Assembly (NCBI GenBank): GCA_900539115.1
Contig: UQAQ01000011.1
Location: 13,113 to 77,112 of the forward strand
Length of the DNA stretch: 64,000 nt
Origin: an uncultured Roseburia sp.
Lineage (GTDB): Bacteria > Bacillota > Clostridia > Lachnospirales > Lachnospiraceae
Direction of reading: 5' to 3'
Shown here: piece after piece, positions 18,137-27,033 of the stretch
Layout of the letters: every line of letters begins with the position of its first letter
Numbering within the stretch: the stretch's first letter is position 1
Program-made: the position numbers and the translations under genes
The notes under the pieces: model-generated
The model's input: the letters and a program-made list of their open reading frames with translations, nothing else
Databases searched by the model: none
Told to the model about the DNA's origin: nothing

Positions 18137-19626
18137 CCTTTCTCTACCTCCTTTCTAGCCTTCTTCACAAATCCAACGCCGAAGCATACAACGATCAATA
18201 CTGCAAGCAGGATCAAAATGATCGTAATGTTGTTTTCGAACCATTCCTTACGATACAATTTGTATGCTTTCGAATAGTTTGTTGAATCCAGTTTCAATTC
18301 AAAGTAATCCATGGCTTCCTGATAACTTTCCTGACGGAGGAGAGAACGGCCAATACCAATGTACGCCTGATCATAGTTACCATTCAGTTTTAATACTTTC
18401 TGCCATGTAGCAGCAGAAGCATCATAGTCACCAATTTTATACTCACTCAATCCCTGATTGATATATTTACCATATTCTGTCAAAGTGAACTGAGTGATCG
18501 TTCCTAATGTAGAATCCATAACGAGCAATGTATCGCCAAGATCCTCAATTGCCATTGGATTAATGAAGTATCCTGCTTTGTATCCATGACCACCAAATGC
18601 ATACAGCATATTTCCCTGGAAGTCATAAGCAAAAACACGACCTCTGGTATTATCAAGTGCATAATATACATCGTTGTCCAAACAAGCAATGTCTACGAAT
18701 TTAGAAGCACCTTTCATTTCTCCGGACTCGGTCCAGCGAAGATCTCCATAAGGCTCTTCGTATCCGTTACGAACCAAGATATCGGTTCCTTTGGCATTCA
18801 ATTTACGGATTGGCTGTGAATTCTGAGGAGCAACATCTTCACCGGTCTTACCGATTGTTGCATAGATAAATCCCTCGGAATCAAGGCAGAGGTTACTGTA
18901 CTCTGTTGGAACGAAGAGTTCCATCTGGCTTCTCTGCTCTTTACTTGCAACCATCTTCCATATATACTGAAGAATATTATAAGTTACTTTACTTGCTCCA
19001 ACGTATCCGGTAAAAGATCCGTCGCTTGCAAATTCCATAAAACCTTTATTTACGTTCTGTACCTGTGTAAAGATACGTTTTGAACTATCTACTACTAACT
19101 TCTGTGGAAGGAAGTCCGTAGTCTGGTCAAAAGTTTCATCATCCGGTTTTGTAATGATCTTAATGACATTATTATCTTTGTCCAAATGAACGATACGTTT
19201 ATTTCCTGTATCGGCAATATACATATCTCCTTCATCACTTACGAAGACATCCTGTGGGCCACTCAAAGTGTCTTTCTTATCTCCGTTATTAAACTCTGTC
19301 ACAAGACCTGTCTGTGTGATCGTATCATTGAGATAAGACATTTTTACGATACGATTGTTTCCTGTATCTGCTATGTAAAGATCCGTACCATTTACATACA
19401 TTCCCTGAGGCTCTTTAAAGTTACCGCACTGATAATCCGAACCCGTAATGATACGTGTTACAGAATAAGCATCCGGCGACTCGCGGTCATAACCCCAGCA
19501 GTCATAAATATATGTATAATGATTTCCATCTGAACTTGTCGCAGCACTGGCTCCTGTCACACCGATAAGGAGAGACAAGATCAGTACAAGAGCAAACACG
19601 GATGTTACTTTCTTACATACTTTCAT
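18133..19626 (-). CDS. Exported NHL-repeat beta-propeller with TPR and C-terminal anchor
   Basis: A 497-residue protein with an N-terminal signal (VFALVLILSLLIGVTGASA) and a propeller of NHL repeats. Two clear copies read LYIADTGNNRIVKM and MYIADTGNKRIVHLD (about 87-150), and more divergent blades run to about residue 385. A TPR-like pair follows (about 390-455, YDASAATWQKVLKLNGNYDQAYIGIGRSLL), then a membrane segment (about 468-488) with a basic tail facing the cytoplasm. Such proteins are usually binding scaffolds, here outside the cell. It lies between the Yip1-like gene (4-bp overlap) and a permease gene (15 bp). Confidence 0.8.
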   Translation of the reverse strand: MKVCKKVTSVFALVLILSLLIGVTGASAATSSDGNHYTYIYDCWGYDRESPDAYSVTRIITGSDYQCGNFKEPQGMYVNGTDLYIADTGNNRIVKMSYLNDTITQTGLVTEFNNGDKKDTLSGPQDVFVSDEGDMYIADTGNKRIVHLDKDNNVIKIITKPDDETFDQTTDFLPQKLVVDSSKRIFTQVQNVNKGFMEFASDGSFTGYVGASKVTYNILQYIWKMVASKEQRSQMELFVPTEYSNLCLDSEGFIYATIGKTGEDVAPQNSQPIRKLNAKGTDILVRNGYEEPYGDLRWTESGEMKGASKFVDIACLDNDVYYALDNTRGRVFAYDFQGNMLYAFGGHGYKAGYFINPMAIEDLGDTLLVMDSTLGTITQFTLTEYGKYINQGLSEYKIGDYDASAATWQKVLKLNGNYDQAYIGIGRSLLRQESYQEAMDYFELKLDSTNYSKAYKLYRKEWFENNITIILILLAVLIVVCFGVGFVKKARKEVEKG

Positions 19627-19641
19627 TTTTATCCTCCTTTA

Positions 19642-20526
19642 TCAGTCTTTAATACCTGAACTAGCCATTGTTTCCAAAATGTTACTCTGGGCTGCTACGA
19701 ATATGATGATCGGAACCATCATAACTACCATCGTTGCCGCGGAACCTACACCAGCACGGGCAACACCGGCAGACATGATCTGCTGCAGCGCATAGGGAAG
19801 CATCTTGAACTCCTCAGAGTAAATGTAAATCTGACCTTTCATATTCCAAAGAGCCTGCACAGAGAAAATCGTTACAGTCAGCCAAGCCGGTTTTACGTTT
19901 GGCATAACGATCTGAAGGAAGATTCTTCCTTCTTTCGCACCGTCAATCTTTGCTGCTTCGATCAGCGCATCCGGAATCTGCTCCATGAACTGCTTCATCA
20001 GGAACAATCCCATAGGAAGTGCAAACGCAGGTACGATCAGTGCGGCATAAGTATCTACCCATCCAAGTTTTGACATGATCAAATAGGTAGGAATCTGGAG
20101 AACATACGCATTAAACATGATCGCGGTTACACAAAGATTGAAGAATCCCTTGCTTCCCGGAAAATCATATTTAGCCAACACATAAGCTGCCATAGATCCG
20201 AAGATCAAATGTCCTACTGTACCTACTAACGTGGTAAATACAGTGTTGAAAATGTATCTTGTAAAAGGTACATAAGAACTTGACATAACAACCAGCATAT
20301 CCTGGAAGTTATTGAATGTCGGGTTCTTTACAAAAAAGCTTGGTGGATAAAGATAAATCTCATCCAATGGTTTAAACGCACTACAAATGGTATACACAAG
20401 GGGCATAACAAAGAATATACCAAACAGAATCAACATAATGTAAATTCCGATGTCTCCACCAACGGATCGATTTGGTTTTCTCCTTTTGATTTTGATTAAT
20501 TTCATCGTTGTTATACCTCCTATCAA
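19642..20526 (-). CDS. Carbohydrate ABC transporter permease (MalG type), second system
   Basis: 294 residues with a short basic N-terminus, first membrane segment IGIYIMLILFGIFFVMPLVY and EAA loop IEAAKIDGAKEGRIFLQIVM. It pairs with the permease just upstream (4-bp overlap, ATGA) and is distinct in sequence from the MalG-type protein at 12974-13972, so the operon encodes two complete permease pairs. Confidence 0.9.
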   Translation of the reverse strand: MIGGITTMKLIKIKRRKPNRSVGGDIGIYIMLILFGIFFVMPLVYTICSAFKPLDEIYLYPPSFFVKNPTFNNFQDMLVVMSSSYVPFTRYIFNTVFTTLVGTVGHLIFGSMAAYVLAKYDFPGSKGFFNLCVTAIMFNAYVLQIPTYLIMSKLGWVDTYAALIVPAFALPMGLFLMKQFMEQIPDALIEAAKIDGAKEGRIFLQIVMPNVKPAWLTVTIFSVQALWNMKGQIYIYSEEFKMLPYALQQIMSAGVARAGVGSAATMVVMMVPIIIFVAAQSNILETMASSGIKD

Positions 20527-21458
20527 GTTCCAACTTTGCTAAGTAAGGCTTGAATCGCCTTATTACACAAAATCATAACTACGAACAATACCGTTGCTAT
20601 CGCGGATGCGTAACCCATCTCAAATCGCGTGGTACCATAATCGACCAAGTGAGTTACGACGGTTCGTGCCGCGTAATCGGTACTTGGGTATCCACAAAGT
20701 GCCATGGTAACGTCAGCTACACCAAAGGACTGTGTAATCGCCATAACGGCACCAAACAAAAGCATTGGTTTCATATTAGGAAGGGTAATGTACCACAATT
20801 CCTGCCAACGGTTTCTTACACCGTCCACATATCCGGCTTCAAACTGCGAAGCATCGATACCCTGCAGACCGGCTACGAAAGAAAGGAATCCGGTACCAAG
20901 ACTCATCCAAAGTACTACTATAATAACTACATTCATCATGTACTTGGTATCCGTCAGCCATAGGATTGGCTCGTTGATAATACCAAATTTCAATAAAAAT
21001 CCGTTTACATATCCGTAAGCATCTCCACTGAACAGGATAGACCAGATCAGGTATGCCTGACCGGAAATCGTCGGTGCATAGAATACCATAACGGCAAATG
21101 CACGAACGAAACGCGGCAGTTCGTTGATAAACCAGGCAAACAAGAATGCCATGATATATCCAAGCGGACCAGTGATCGCCGCCAATAAGAATGTATTCTT
21201 AATTGCAATCAGGAACACATCATCATTGAGGAGCAGATCGATATAGTTTTCAACGCCGATAAATTTCGCTGGTTCCAATACGTTGTAGTATGTAAAGCTA
21301 TAAAATACAGACATACATACAGGCAACACATAGAACACTGTAAACAGAATAAAATATGGCAACAAGAACAGATAACAGGTTTTAGACATCTTTGCCTTTT
21401 TCCAGGCAATCCCGATATCACGTTTCTTAATTTGCATATACTTTCCAAGAAACTTCAT
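20523..21458 (-). CDS. Sugar ABC transporter permease (MalF type), second system
   Basis: 311 residues, six predicted membrane segments (first: YLFLLPYFILFTVFYVLPVCM) and EAA loop FEAGYVDGVRNRWQELWYIT, in which Ala-Ala is Ala-Gly. It follows the large binding protein gene by 20 bp with a ribosome site and likely works with it. The ATPase must come from elsewhere in the genome. Confidence 0.9.
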   Translation of the reverse strand: MKFLGKYMQIKKRDIGIAWKKAKMSKTCYLFLLPYFILFTVFYVLPVCMSVFYSFTYYNVLEPAKFIGVENYIDLLLNDDVFLIAIKNTFLLAAITGPLGYIMAFLFAWFINELPRFVRAFAVMVFYAPTISGQAYLIWSILFSGDAYGYVNGFLLKFGIINEPILWLTDTKYMMNVVIIVVLWMSLGTGFLSFVAGLQGIDASQFEAGYVDGVRNRWQELWYITLPNMKPMLLFGAVMAITQSFGVADVTMALCGYPSTDYAARTVVTHLVDYGTTRFEMGYASAIATVLFVVMILCNKAIQALLSKVGT

Positions 21459-21478
21459 TCTATACTCTCCTCTCTCGA

Positions 21479-24400
21479 TTATTTCTTAGTGTCTTTTATT
21501 GGCAGACCAAATTCTTCACGTTTATTTGTAAGCTCATCGTTGATCGTGATGACATAGTCAAGAAGTGTCTCTCTTGGGTCTTCATTCTCATTCATAACCT
21601 TACGAATTGCGTTTGTGATATGTCTTGCTGTGTAATATCCACCGGCAACTTCCGGAAGTCCAAATGCGGATTTCCACTGCTCTTTCAAAGCGGCTGACTC
21701 ATCGCTGCTCCAGGAAAGAGTTTCAAATGTGTTGCGGTTTGCTGTAGCATAACGAGCAGCAGCACCCATAACAGCTTCCAACTCACTTGCGTAATTGCTC
21801 TGTACTTCAGAGCTTGCCCACCATTTAAGGAACTGCCAGGCAATTTCTTTCTTACCACGTTCTTCTGCACCACGAAGCATCATAGATGCAGTACCCCATG
21901 ACTGAACAGAACGGTCAATACTTCCATCTTCCTTCTTCATACCCGGAATCAAACCAAAGTTCCAAAGACCCTTGATCTCAGGAGCAAATACCGCCAACGT
22001 GTTAAAGTTACTATAATCCGCACATCCGATTGGCATCTCACCACTACGGAAACGGTTATTAAAATCATACTGTTTATCCAGCTTATAGTTGGTAAAGAGT
22101 TTGGTATAGAATTCAAATGCCTCGATACCTTCCTGCGATGCAATCGTTGTCTCCATTGCGTCAGCATCGTACAAAGTACCACCACGCTGATATAACTGAG
22201 CATAATAGTTTGCAAGGTCAGGGTTTGTAACGTTATTGATCTTACGCTCTACAGAAGGGATTGCAAAGGACATGCTGTTCTTCTGCAAAATTGGAAGTGT
22301 TTTCAATACATCTTCCCATGTATTTACATCTTTTTCCGCATCAATTCCGAGTTCTTCCATAATATCTGTACGGTAGAACAATACGTTGTAGTTCTGTGTC
22401 TCAGGCAATCCGTAAAGACCACCGTTAAATTTGTAAGACTCATACGAACTTGGATAATATTCAGAAAGAACATCATCCACTTCACTGCCAAATTGCGACA
22501 AGTCAACAACCGCACTACGAAGTGCATAGTTAACAGGCTCTGTCTGTGAGATGCAAAGTGCAACGTCAGGTCCGAATCCGGAGATAACGGCCGGGAGCAT
22601 CGCATTTACGGCACCGTTTGCGGATGTCGCTGTATTTGCGGATGCCGCTGCATCGATCAGTTTGACATTTACTTTAATTCCGGTCTCCGGTGTGAACATC
22701 TGGTCTACCATGTTTTTCAAGATAGTACTCTGGTCACGTCCGGCTGTGATCCACACATCCAATACGTCCGGATCATCGGAATCGTATACATTACCAAGAG
22801 CAGAAGAGTCACTGCGGAAAGAATTGATAAACAATTTGCACTCATGTGCCATTTTATCAAAACGAGTTTCGTTTACTTCCGGAATATTTTCTTTTGCATT
22901 TGCAAGCACAATGTAATCAATATCCATTGCTGCTGCACTCAGGTTGTTAATAGAAGTTCCGAGAGAACTGATATTTTCTTTAAAGTTTGAAAGTGTACCA
23001 GGAATCTTGTCCGGACGTTTTACAAACTTCTCCATCTGAGCGGCAAGAGTCTGTGCTACAGAAATCTCTCCACCTTTTTCTCCGGTATATGCAACAACTT
23101 CATCTACCAGTTTGTAAAGACGTTTAGATTCAAAATCCATCGCTTCGATAACTTCCGGATATACTTTTTCAATCTGATAGTCACGGTATTCATCCGGTTC
23201 TGTACCTGTCAATACGAGAATCTGACGATACATCTGGTTCATGTTGAATACACTGTCTGACAATTCAGACAAATATTCACCAAGATCACCCAGTGTGTTT
23301 TTCAGACGAATCGTATGCTTTCCTTTTGTCAAATGGAATTTGTAAGCATTTCCATCCGCATCCTGTAAGCAGACCATCTGCCAAACATTACTATAAGTAA
23401 ACTGAATTTCTTTTACTTCTTCAAATGGAACTTCGCCATCGATGTATAAAGAACGGTTTGCAATGTATCCACGGGTATATCCCTGACGTCCCTTGATTCC
23501 GATAACATAGTCACCTTCTTCAGGAACTTCCATATCCCATTCGATCCAATCGTTTGGAACTTTCCACTGAGTACCACCGGTCATATCAAGAACCTGGCGG
23601 TCGGTAATACCCTGCTCCGTTTTACCATCTTTGTCTTCGTACTCCGTATCACTTGAAGTTCTGTCATATGTAGCATAGAGAGAAGGAGAAGAACGGCGCA
23701 CTGCCTTTTCGCCCTGAATTTTTTGAATGTATCCCTGCTCCGTGTTATTCGTAGCATTTGCATTCTTTTTGCTATACTCTTCATATGTAGGAGTTGTCTC
23801 CTTGTTCTGCACTGCCAATTTACGGATTACAAATTTTTCATTGACACCCGTCAATCGGATCGTGTTCTCTCCGGCATTCAAATAGAAACGAAGTGGTTCC
23901 ATTTCGTAACCGGTAGAATCTTCAAAGTAAGTAGAGATCCAACCACGGTTTTCATCCTGCACCTGTTTGGCACGGATTTCATTTCCCTGGTTATCCTGCG
24001 TCACTTCGCCTGCGTCTGTGTAGACACGTCCGAATGCAATCGCATCTGCTCCACTAAACGGAACGGCACCGTTAATCTGAATTTCAGTTTCGATGTCAAT
24101 TCCTCGGTCATCCTCATCTGTCGTAGGATAGTAATCAGCTAGCAAGTTGTAGTATCCGGCGGTTTTTACATTTACTTTAAATTCTGCATAACCTTTTTCC
24201 GGAATCTGCAATGCCGTTGATTTGTCGTTGGAAGGACCCACATCTGTACGGGTGGAAGTTCCCTGGCTGTCTGTAGGTTTTAATACATTCAGCTCGTAGG
24301 TGTTTTCCTCGCCCTCAGGTCTCGTATCTTCGTGCTGTGTTACATATTTTGCATATGTATCTTCACGTCCATACGAGTCACTGTTTGCGGTCAGATCCAC

Positions 24401-24529
24401 GTCCTTGTACTTGTCGGAGTTGTCGCTTGTTGAAGTTCCCTTAATCTGGAAGAATACTACTACTGCTACCAGTATTAATACTACAACCAGGAACTTAATC
24501 AAGCCTTTTTTCTTCATCAACTTTGACAT
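21479..24529 (-). CDS. Membrane-anchored solute-binding protein with N-terminal CBM-like domains
   Basis: A 1016-residue protein, more than twice the usual size of a sugar-binding protein. Residues about 8-28 (LIKFLVVVLILVAVVVFF) form a membrane anchor with no lipobox cysteine. Two beta-sandwich regions follow (about 60-245 and 300-430), each with features of carbohydrate-binding modules (AGYYNLLADYYPTTDED; EEGDYVIGIKGRQGYTRGY; KGKHTIRLKN). A helical spacer runs to about 570, then a family 1 binding domain to the end (DVWITAGRDQSTILKNMVDQ). The start at 24529 is chosen for AAAGGAG 12 bases upstream. The encoding gene is first in the operon. It may hold polymer near the importer; this is inference from the domains. 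Confidence 0.85.
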   Translation of the reverse strand: MSKLMKKKGLIKFLVVVLILVAVVVFFQIKGTSTSDNSDKYKDVDLTANSDSYGREDTYAKYVTQHEDTRPEGEENTYELNVLKPTDSQGTSTRTDVGPSNDKSTALQIPEKGYAEFKVNVKTAGYYNLLADYYPTTDEDDRGIDIETEIQINGAVPFSGADAIAFGRVYTDAGEVTQDNQGNEIRAKQVQDENRGWISTYFEDSTGYEMEPLRFYLNAGENTIRLTGVNEKFVIRKLAVQNKETTPTYEEYSKKNANATNNTEQGYIQKIQGEKAVRRSSPSLYATYDRTSSDTEYEDKDGKTEQGITDRQVLDMTGGTQWKVPNDWIEWDMEVPEEGDYVIGIKGRQGYTRGYIANRSLYIDGEVPFEEVKEIQFTYSNVWQMVCLQDADGNAYKFHLTKGKHTIRLKNTLGDLGEYLSELSDSVFNMNQMYRQILVLTGTEPDEYRDYQIEKVYPEVIEAMDFESKRLYKLVDEVVAYTGEKGGEISVAQTLAAQMEKFVKRPDKIPGTLSNFKENISSLGTSINNLSAAAMDIDYIVLANAKENIPEVNETRFDKMAHECKLFINSFRSDSSALGNVYDSDDPDVLDVWITAGRDQSTILKNMVDQMFTPETGIKVNVKLIDAAASANTATSANGAVNAMLPAVISGFGPDVALCISQTEPVNYALRSAVVDLSQFGSEVDDVLSEYYPSSYESYKFNGGLYGLPETQNYNVLFYRTDIMEELGIDAEKDVNTWEDVLKTLPILQKNSMSFAIPSVERKINNVTNPDLANYYAQLYQRGGTLYDADAMETTIASQEGIEAFEFYTKLFTNYKLDKQYDFNNRFRSGEMPIGCADYSNFNTLAVFAPEIKGLWNFGLIPGMKKEDGSIDRSVQSWGTASMMLRGAEERGKKEIAWQFLKWWASSEVQSNYASELEAVMGAAARYATANRNTFETLSWSSDESAALKEQWKSAFGLPEVAGGYYTARHITNAIRKVMNENEDPRETLLDYVITINDELTNKREEFGLPIKDTKK

Positions 24530-24628
24530 GGCTGTTGCAATCTCCTTTCGCCCTTTCTCTTTTTTATGCGTTTCGCACAAAAAAACTGCGGCAGCAAAAC
24601 GCATTTTGGAATTCTTTGTATATTTTGC

Positions 24629-24673
24629 ATACAGTTTGTATTTAAGTATATCATCATTTTTGTGACATGTCTA
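24629..24673 (-). promoter_or_regulatory. Promoter and dyad operator of the transport operon
   Basis: Minus strand TAGACA (24668-24673), 17-bp spacer, TATACT (24645-24650). A short palindrome, ATACAAACTGTAT (24629-24641), covers the predicted transcript start, where a repressor would block it. Upstream, the direct repeats TTTTGAACA at 24677-24685 and 24709-24717 are 32 bp apart, about three helical turns, and may be activator sites shared with the divergent GH43 gene. The promoter is firm; the operator roles are inferred. Confidence 0.65.
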
Positions 24674-24820
24674 TAGTTTTGAACATTTTTTTTATGAATT
24701 TTTACTAAATTTTGAACAATTTTTGATAATTTTATGTTTTCCATTTACTTTATTTCTATCCTATACTAAAATAAATTTGTAGAATTTCACTACAATTCAT
24801 ACATAATAAGGAGACAAATT

Positions 24821-26413
24821 ATGAACAAAAATGTAACATATTCCAACCCGATCCTTCCGGGCTTCTATCCGGATCCATCGATCTGCCGAGTTGATGATGA
24901 CTATTATTTGGTAACATCCACATTTGCCTATTTCCCCGGTGTTCCGATCTTTCATAGTAAAGATTTGATCCATTGGGAACAGATTGGCAACATTCTTGAA
25001 CGCGAAAGCCAGCTGCCTCTTGGCAAATCCGGTGTCAGTGAAGGTATCTTTGCTCCGACCCTCCGCTATCACAACGGTACCTTCTATATGATCACAACCC
25101 ACGTCAGCAATTCTTTGGGAAACTTTATCGTTACTGCCGAAGATCCCGCAGGCCCATGGTCAGATCCGTACCCGCTCGGTTCTTCCGGCATCGACCCTTC
25201 CCTGTTCTTTGATGATGACGGCAAATGCTACTACTGTGGTACGCAGCCACGCCGGGAAGGTTCCCGTTATTTTGGCGACAATGAAATTTACATTCAGGAA
25301 CTTGACTTGAATACAATGAAATTAACCGGCGAAAGTTACCCGGCATGGCACGGTGCTCTTCGTCATGTAGAATGGCCGGAAGGTCCACATATATATAAGA
25401 AGGATGGCTATTATTATCTGATGATCTCCGAAGCCGGAACCGGCCATCACCACGCCATCTCGATTGCACGAAGCAAAAGCCTGTTTGAACCTTTTGAGGG
25501 CTGTCCTTACAATCCGATCATGACACACCGTCATCTCGGATGGAATTATCCGATCGTCAACGTAGGACATCCGGATATCGTAGAGACACAAAACGGCGAA
25601 TGGTGGATGGTTCTTCTCGCTTCACGGCCTTACGGTGATGGTTACTACCGCAATCTCGGCCGCGAAACATTCCTCACTCCGATGACTTGGGAAAATGGAT
25701 GGCCGATTATCAACCCGGGCAAAGGTATCGTTGAAGATTATGTAAAAGCACCGGATCTTCCGACATTCTTTGCTAAAAAAGAAGCCTGCCGCGAAGATTT
25801 TGATCATATTGCACAAAACGGACTGCCAAAGCACTTTATGTATCTCAGAAATCCAATCGAGGAAAACTATGATTTCTCGAAAAACGGTGTTCTGTCTCTC
25901 CGTTGCGGAAAAGATCTTCTTGCTTCCGACGGACGTCCAAGTTACGTATGTATCCGCCAGAAAGACAGTTCTTTTGCTTTTGAAACAGCACTTCATTTGG
26001 AGGGAAAAGAAAACGAGCAGGCCGGAATCGCCTTGTTCCAGAGTACAGACTATCAGTACCAGTATCTTGCCGGCACAAATGGCAATGCTACGACACTTCA
26101 GATCATTAAAGTAGAAAAAGGAGAATCGACGGTTGTATGCGAAAAGACACTGGATGCCCGGTATCCGGATCTGATTCTTCGTTTGGAAGCAGACCAGCAA
26201 AACCTCCGTTTCGTATATTCTACACCTGAAGAATCCTCGTTTACAGAAGTTGCTTCCGGTTTGTCCGCTCACATTCTGTGTACAGACATCGCCGGTGGTT
26301 TCGTCGGAAATACAATGGGTGTATATGCGACAGCAAACGGCAGCGATAGTGATACATTTGCTTCCTTTGATTACATGGAATACATTCCATGCGGCGAATT
26401 AAATTTAAAATAA
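24821..26413 (+). CDS. GH43 beta-xylosidase / alpha-L-arabinofuranosidase
   Basis: A cytoplasmic glycosidase of 530 residues. The five-bladed propeller (about 1-310) opens NPILPGFYPDPSICRVDDDY, with the base aspartate in YPDPS. The pKa-modulating Asp lies in GIDPSLFFDDDG and the acid Glu in EWPEGPHIY. A C-terminal concanavalin-like sandwich (about 325-525) is typical of xylosidase/arabinofuranosidase subfamilies; my reading favours GH43_12, but activity cannot be settled by eye. There is no signal peptide. AAGGAG lies upstream of the ATG. It is divergent from the transport operon and shares its 290-bp control region; imported arabinoxylo-oligosaccharides are the likely substrate. Confidence 0.92.
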   Translation: MNKNVTYSNPILPGFYPDPSICRVDDDYYLVTSTFAYFPGVPIFHSKDLIHWEQIGNILERESQLPLGKSGVSEGIFAPTLRYHNGTFYMITTHVSNSLGNFIVTAEDPAGPWSDPYPLGSSGIDPSLFFDDDGKCYYCGTQPRREGSRYFGDNEIYIQELDLNTMKLTGESYPAWHGALRHVEWPEGPHIYKKDGYYYLMISEAGTGHHHAISIARSKSLFEPFEGCPYNPIMTHRHLGWNYPIVNVGHPDIVETQNGEWWMVLLASRPYGDGYYRNLGRETFLTPMTWENGWPIINPGKGIVEDYVKAPDLPTFFAKKEACREDFDHIAQNGLPKHFMYLRNPIEENYDFSKNGVLSLRCGKDLLASDGRPSYVCIRQKDSSFAFETALHLEGKENEQAGIALFQSTDYQYQYLAGTNGNATTLQIIKVEKGESTVVCEKTLDARYPDLILRLEADQQNLRFVYSTPEESSFTEVASGLSAHILCTDIAGGFVGNTMGVYATANGSDSDTFASFDYMEYIPCGELNLK

Positions 26414-26432
26414 GAACTTTACATCGTCTAAA

Positions 26433-26466
26433 AAAGGAATCCGGAAATAAACCGGATTCCTTTCTT
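26433..26466 (+). terminator. Strong terminator, GH43 / marR
   Basis: AAAGGAATCCGG and CCGGATTCCTTT form a perfect 12-bp stem around AAATAAA, followed by CTTTG. The A-run on the other side lets it also stop transcripts from marR on the minus strand. Confidence 0.9.
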
Positions 26467-26533
26467 TGTTCGCTCCTTAACTACAATACGTAGTATAAGA
26501 AAAATGCTTGAAAGAAACGTGTATTTCCTGTGT

Positions 26534-26998
26534 TTACTTTGTGTCCTTGTCCAATTCCTTTTCAAATGTTTTGAAAAAGCGCTGTAATAATTCAAGCATC
26601 CGGATCATATCTTCACGCCCCATCGCTTCCATCGTGCGCTCACCGACGTTACGCATACGTTCGGCACACGATTCATACAATGCCTCTCCTTCCGGCGAAA
26701 GCGAGACATACGAAATTCTCCGGTCTTTTTCACTTGGACTCTTGACAATGTATTTTTTATCTTCCAGCGTCTTTATCATTCTGGAAACCGCCGGCGATGA
26801 TACTTCCAAAAAGGCAGCCAGTTCACTCAAAGTCAGTTTTCCTCTCTCATCCTTTTTGTTATGGATCATATGAAGCATCGCAAATTCGCTGCGAGACACC
26901 CCTTCAAATTGTATGCGGTCACATACTTTTTGAAACATCGCAACATTTTTCAAGATGATATCCTGTACCTCTTCTGCTCCTTTTCCTGCTTCTGTCAT
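26534..26998 (-). CDS. MarR-family transcriptional regulator
   Basis: A 154-residue winged-helix regulator. The recognition region LTLSELAAFLEVSSPAVSRMIKTLEDKKYI is followed by the wing SEKDRRISYVSLSPEG, as in MarR proteins. Cysteines at 26 (in the N-terminal dimer helix) and 111 (in the C-terminal dimer helix) could give thiol-based sensing, though no ligand is proven. It is the last gene of the pyruvate:ferredoxin oxidoreductase operon, 35 bp after porB, and probably controls it through the long dyad at 30119-30154. Confidence 0.88.
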   Translation of the reverse strand: MTEAGKGAEEVQDIILKNVAMFQKVCDRIQFEGVSRSEFAMLHMIHNKKDERGKLTLSELAAFLEVSSPAVSRMIKTLEDKKYIVKSPSEKDRRISYVSLSPEGEALYESCAERMRNVGERTMEAMGREDMIRMLELLQRFFKTFEKELDKDTK

Positions 26999-27033
26999 TT
27001 TCTCATCTCCATGTTTTTTCCAATTTCTGTCTT

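Noticed and set aside
24530..24820. CcpA (cre) site in the xylan control region
   Set aside because: No match to the TGWAANCGNTNWCA pattern could be found there by eye.
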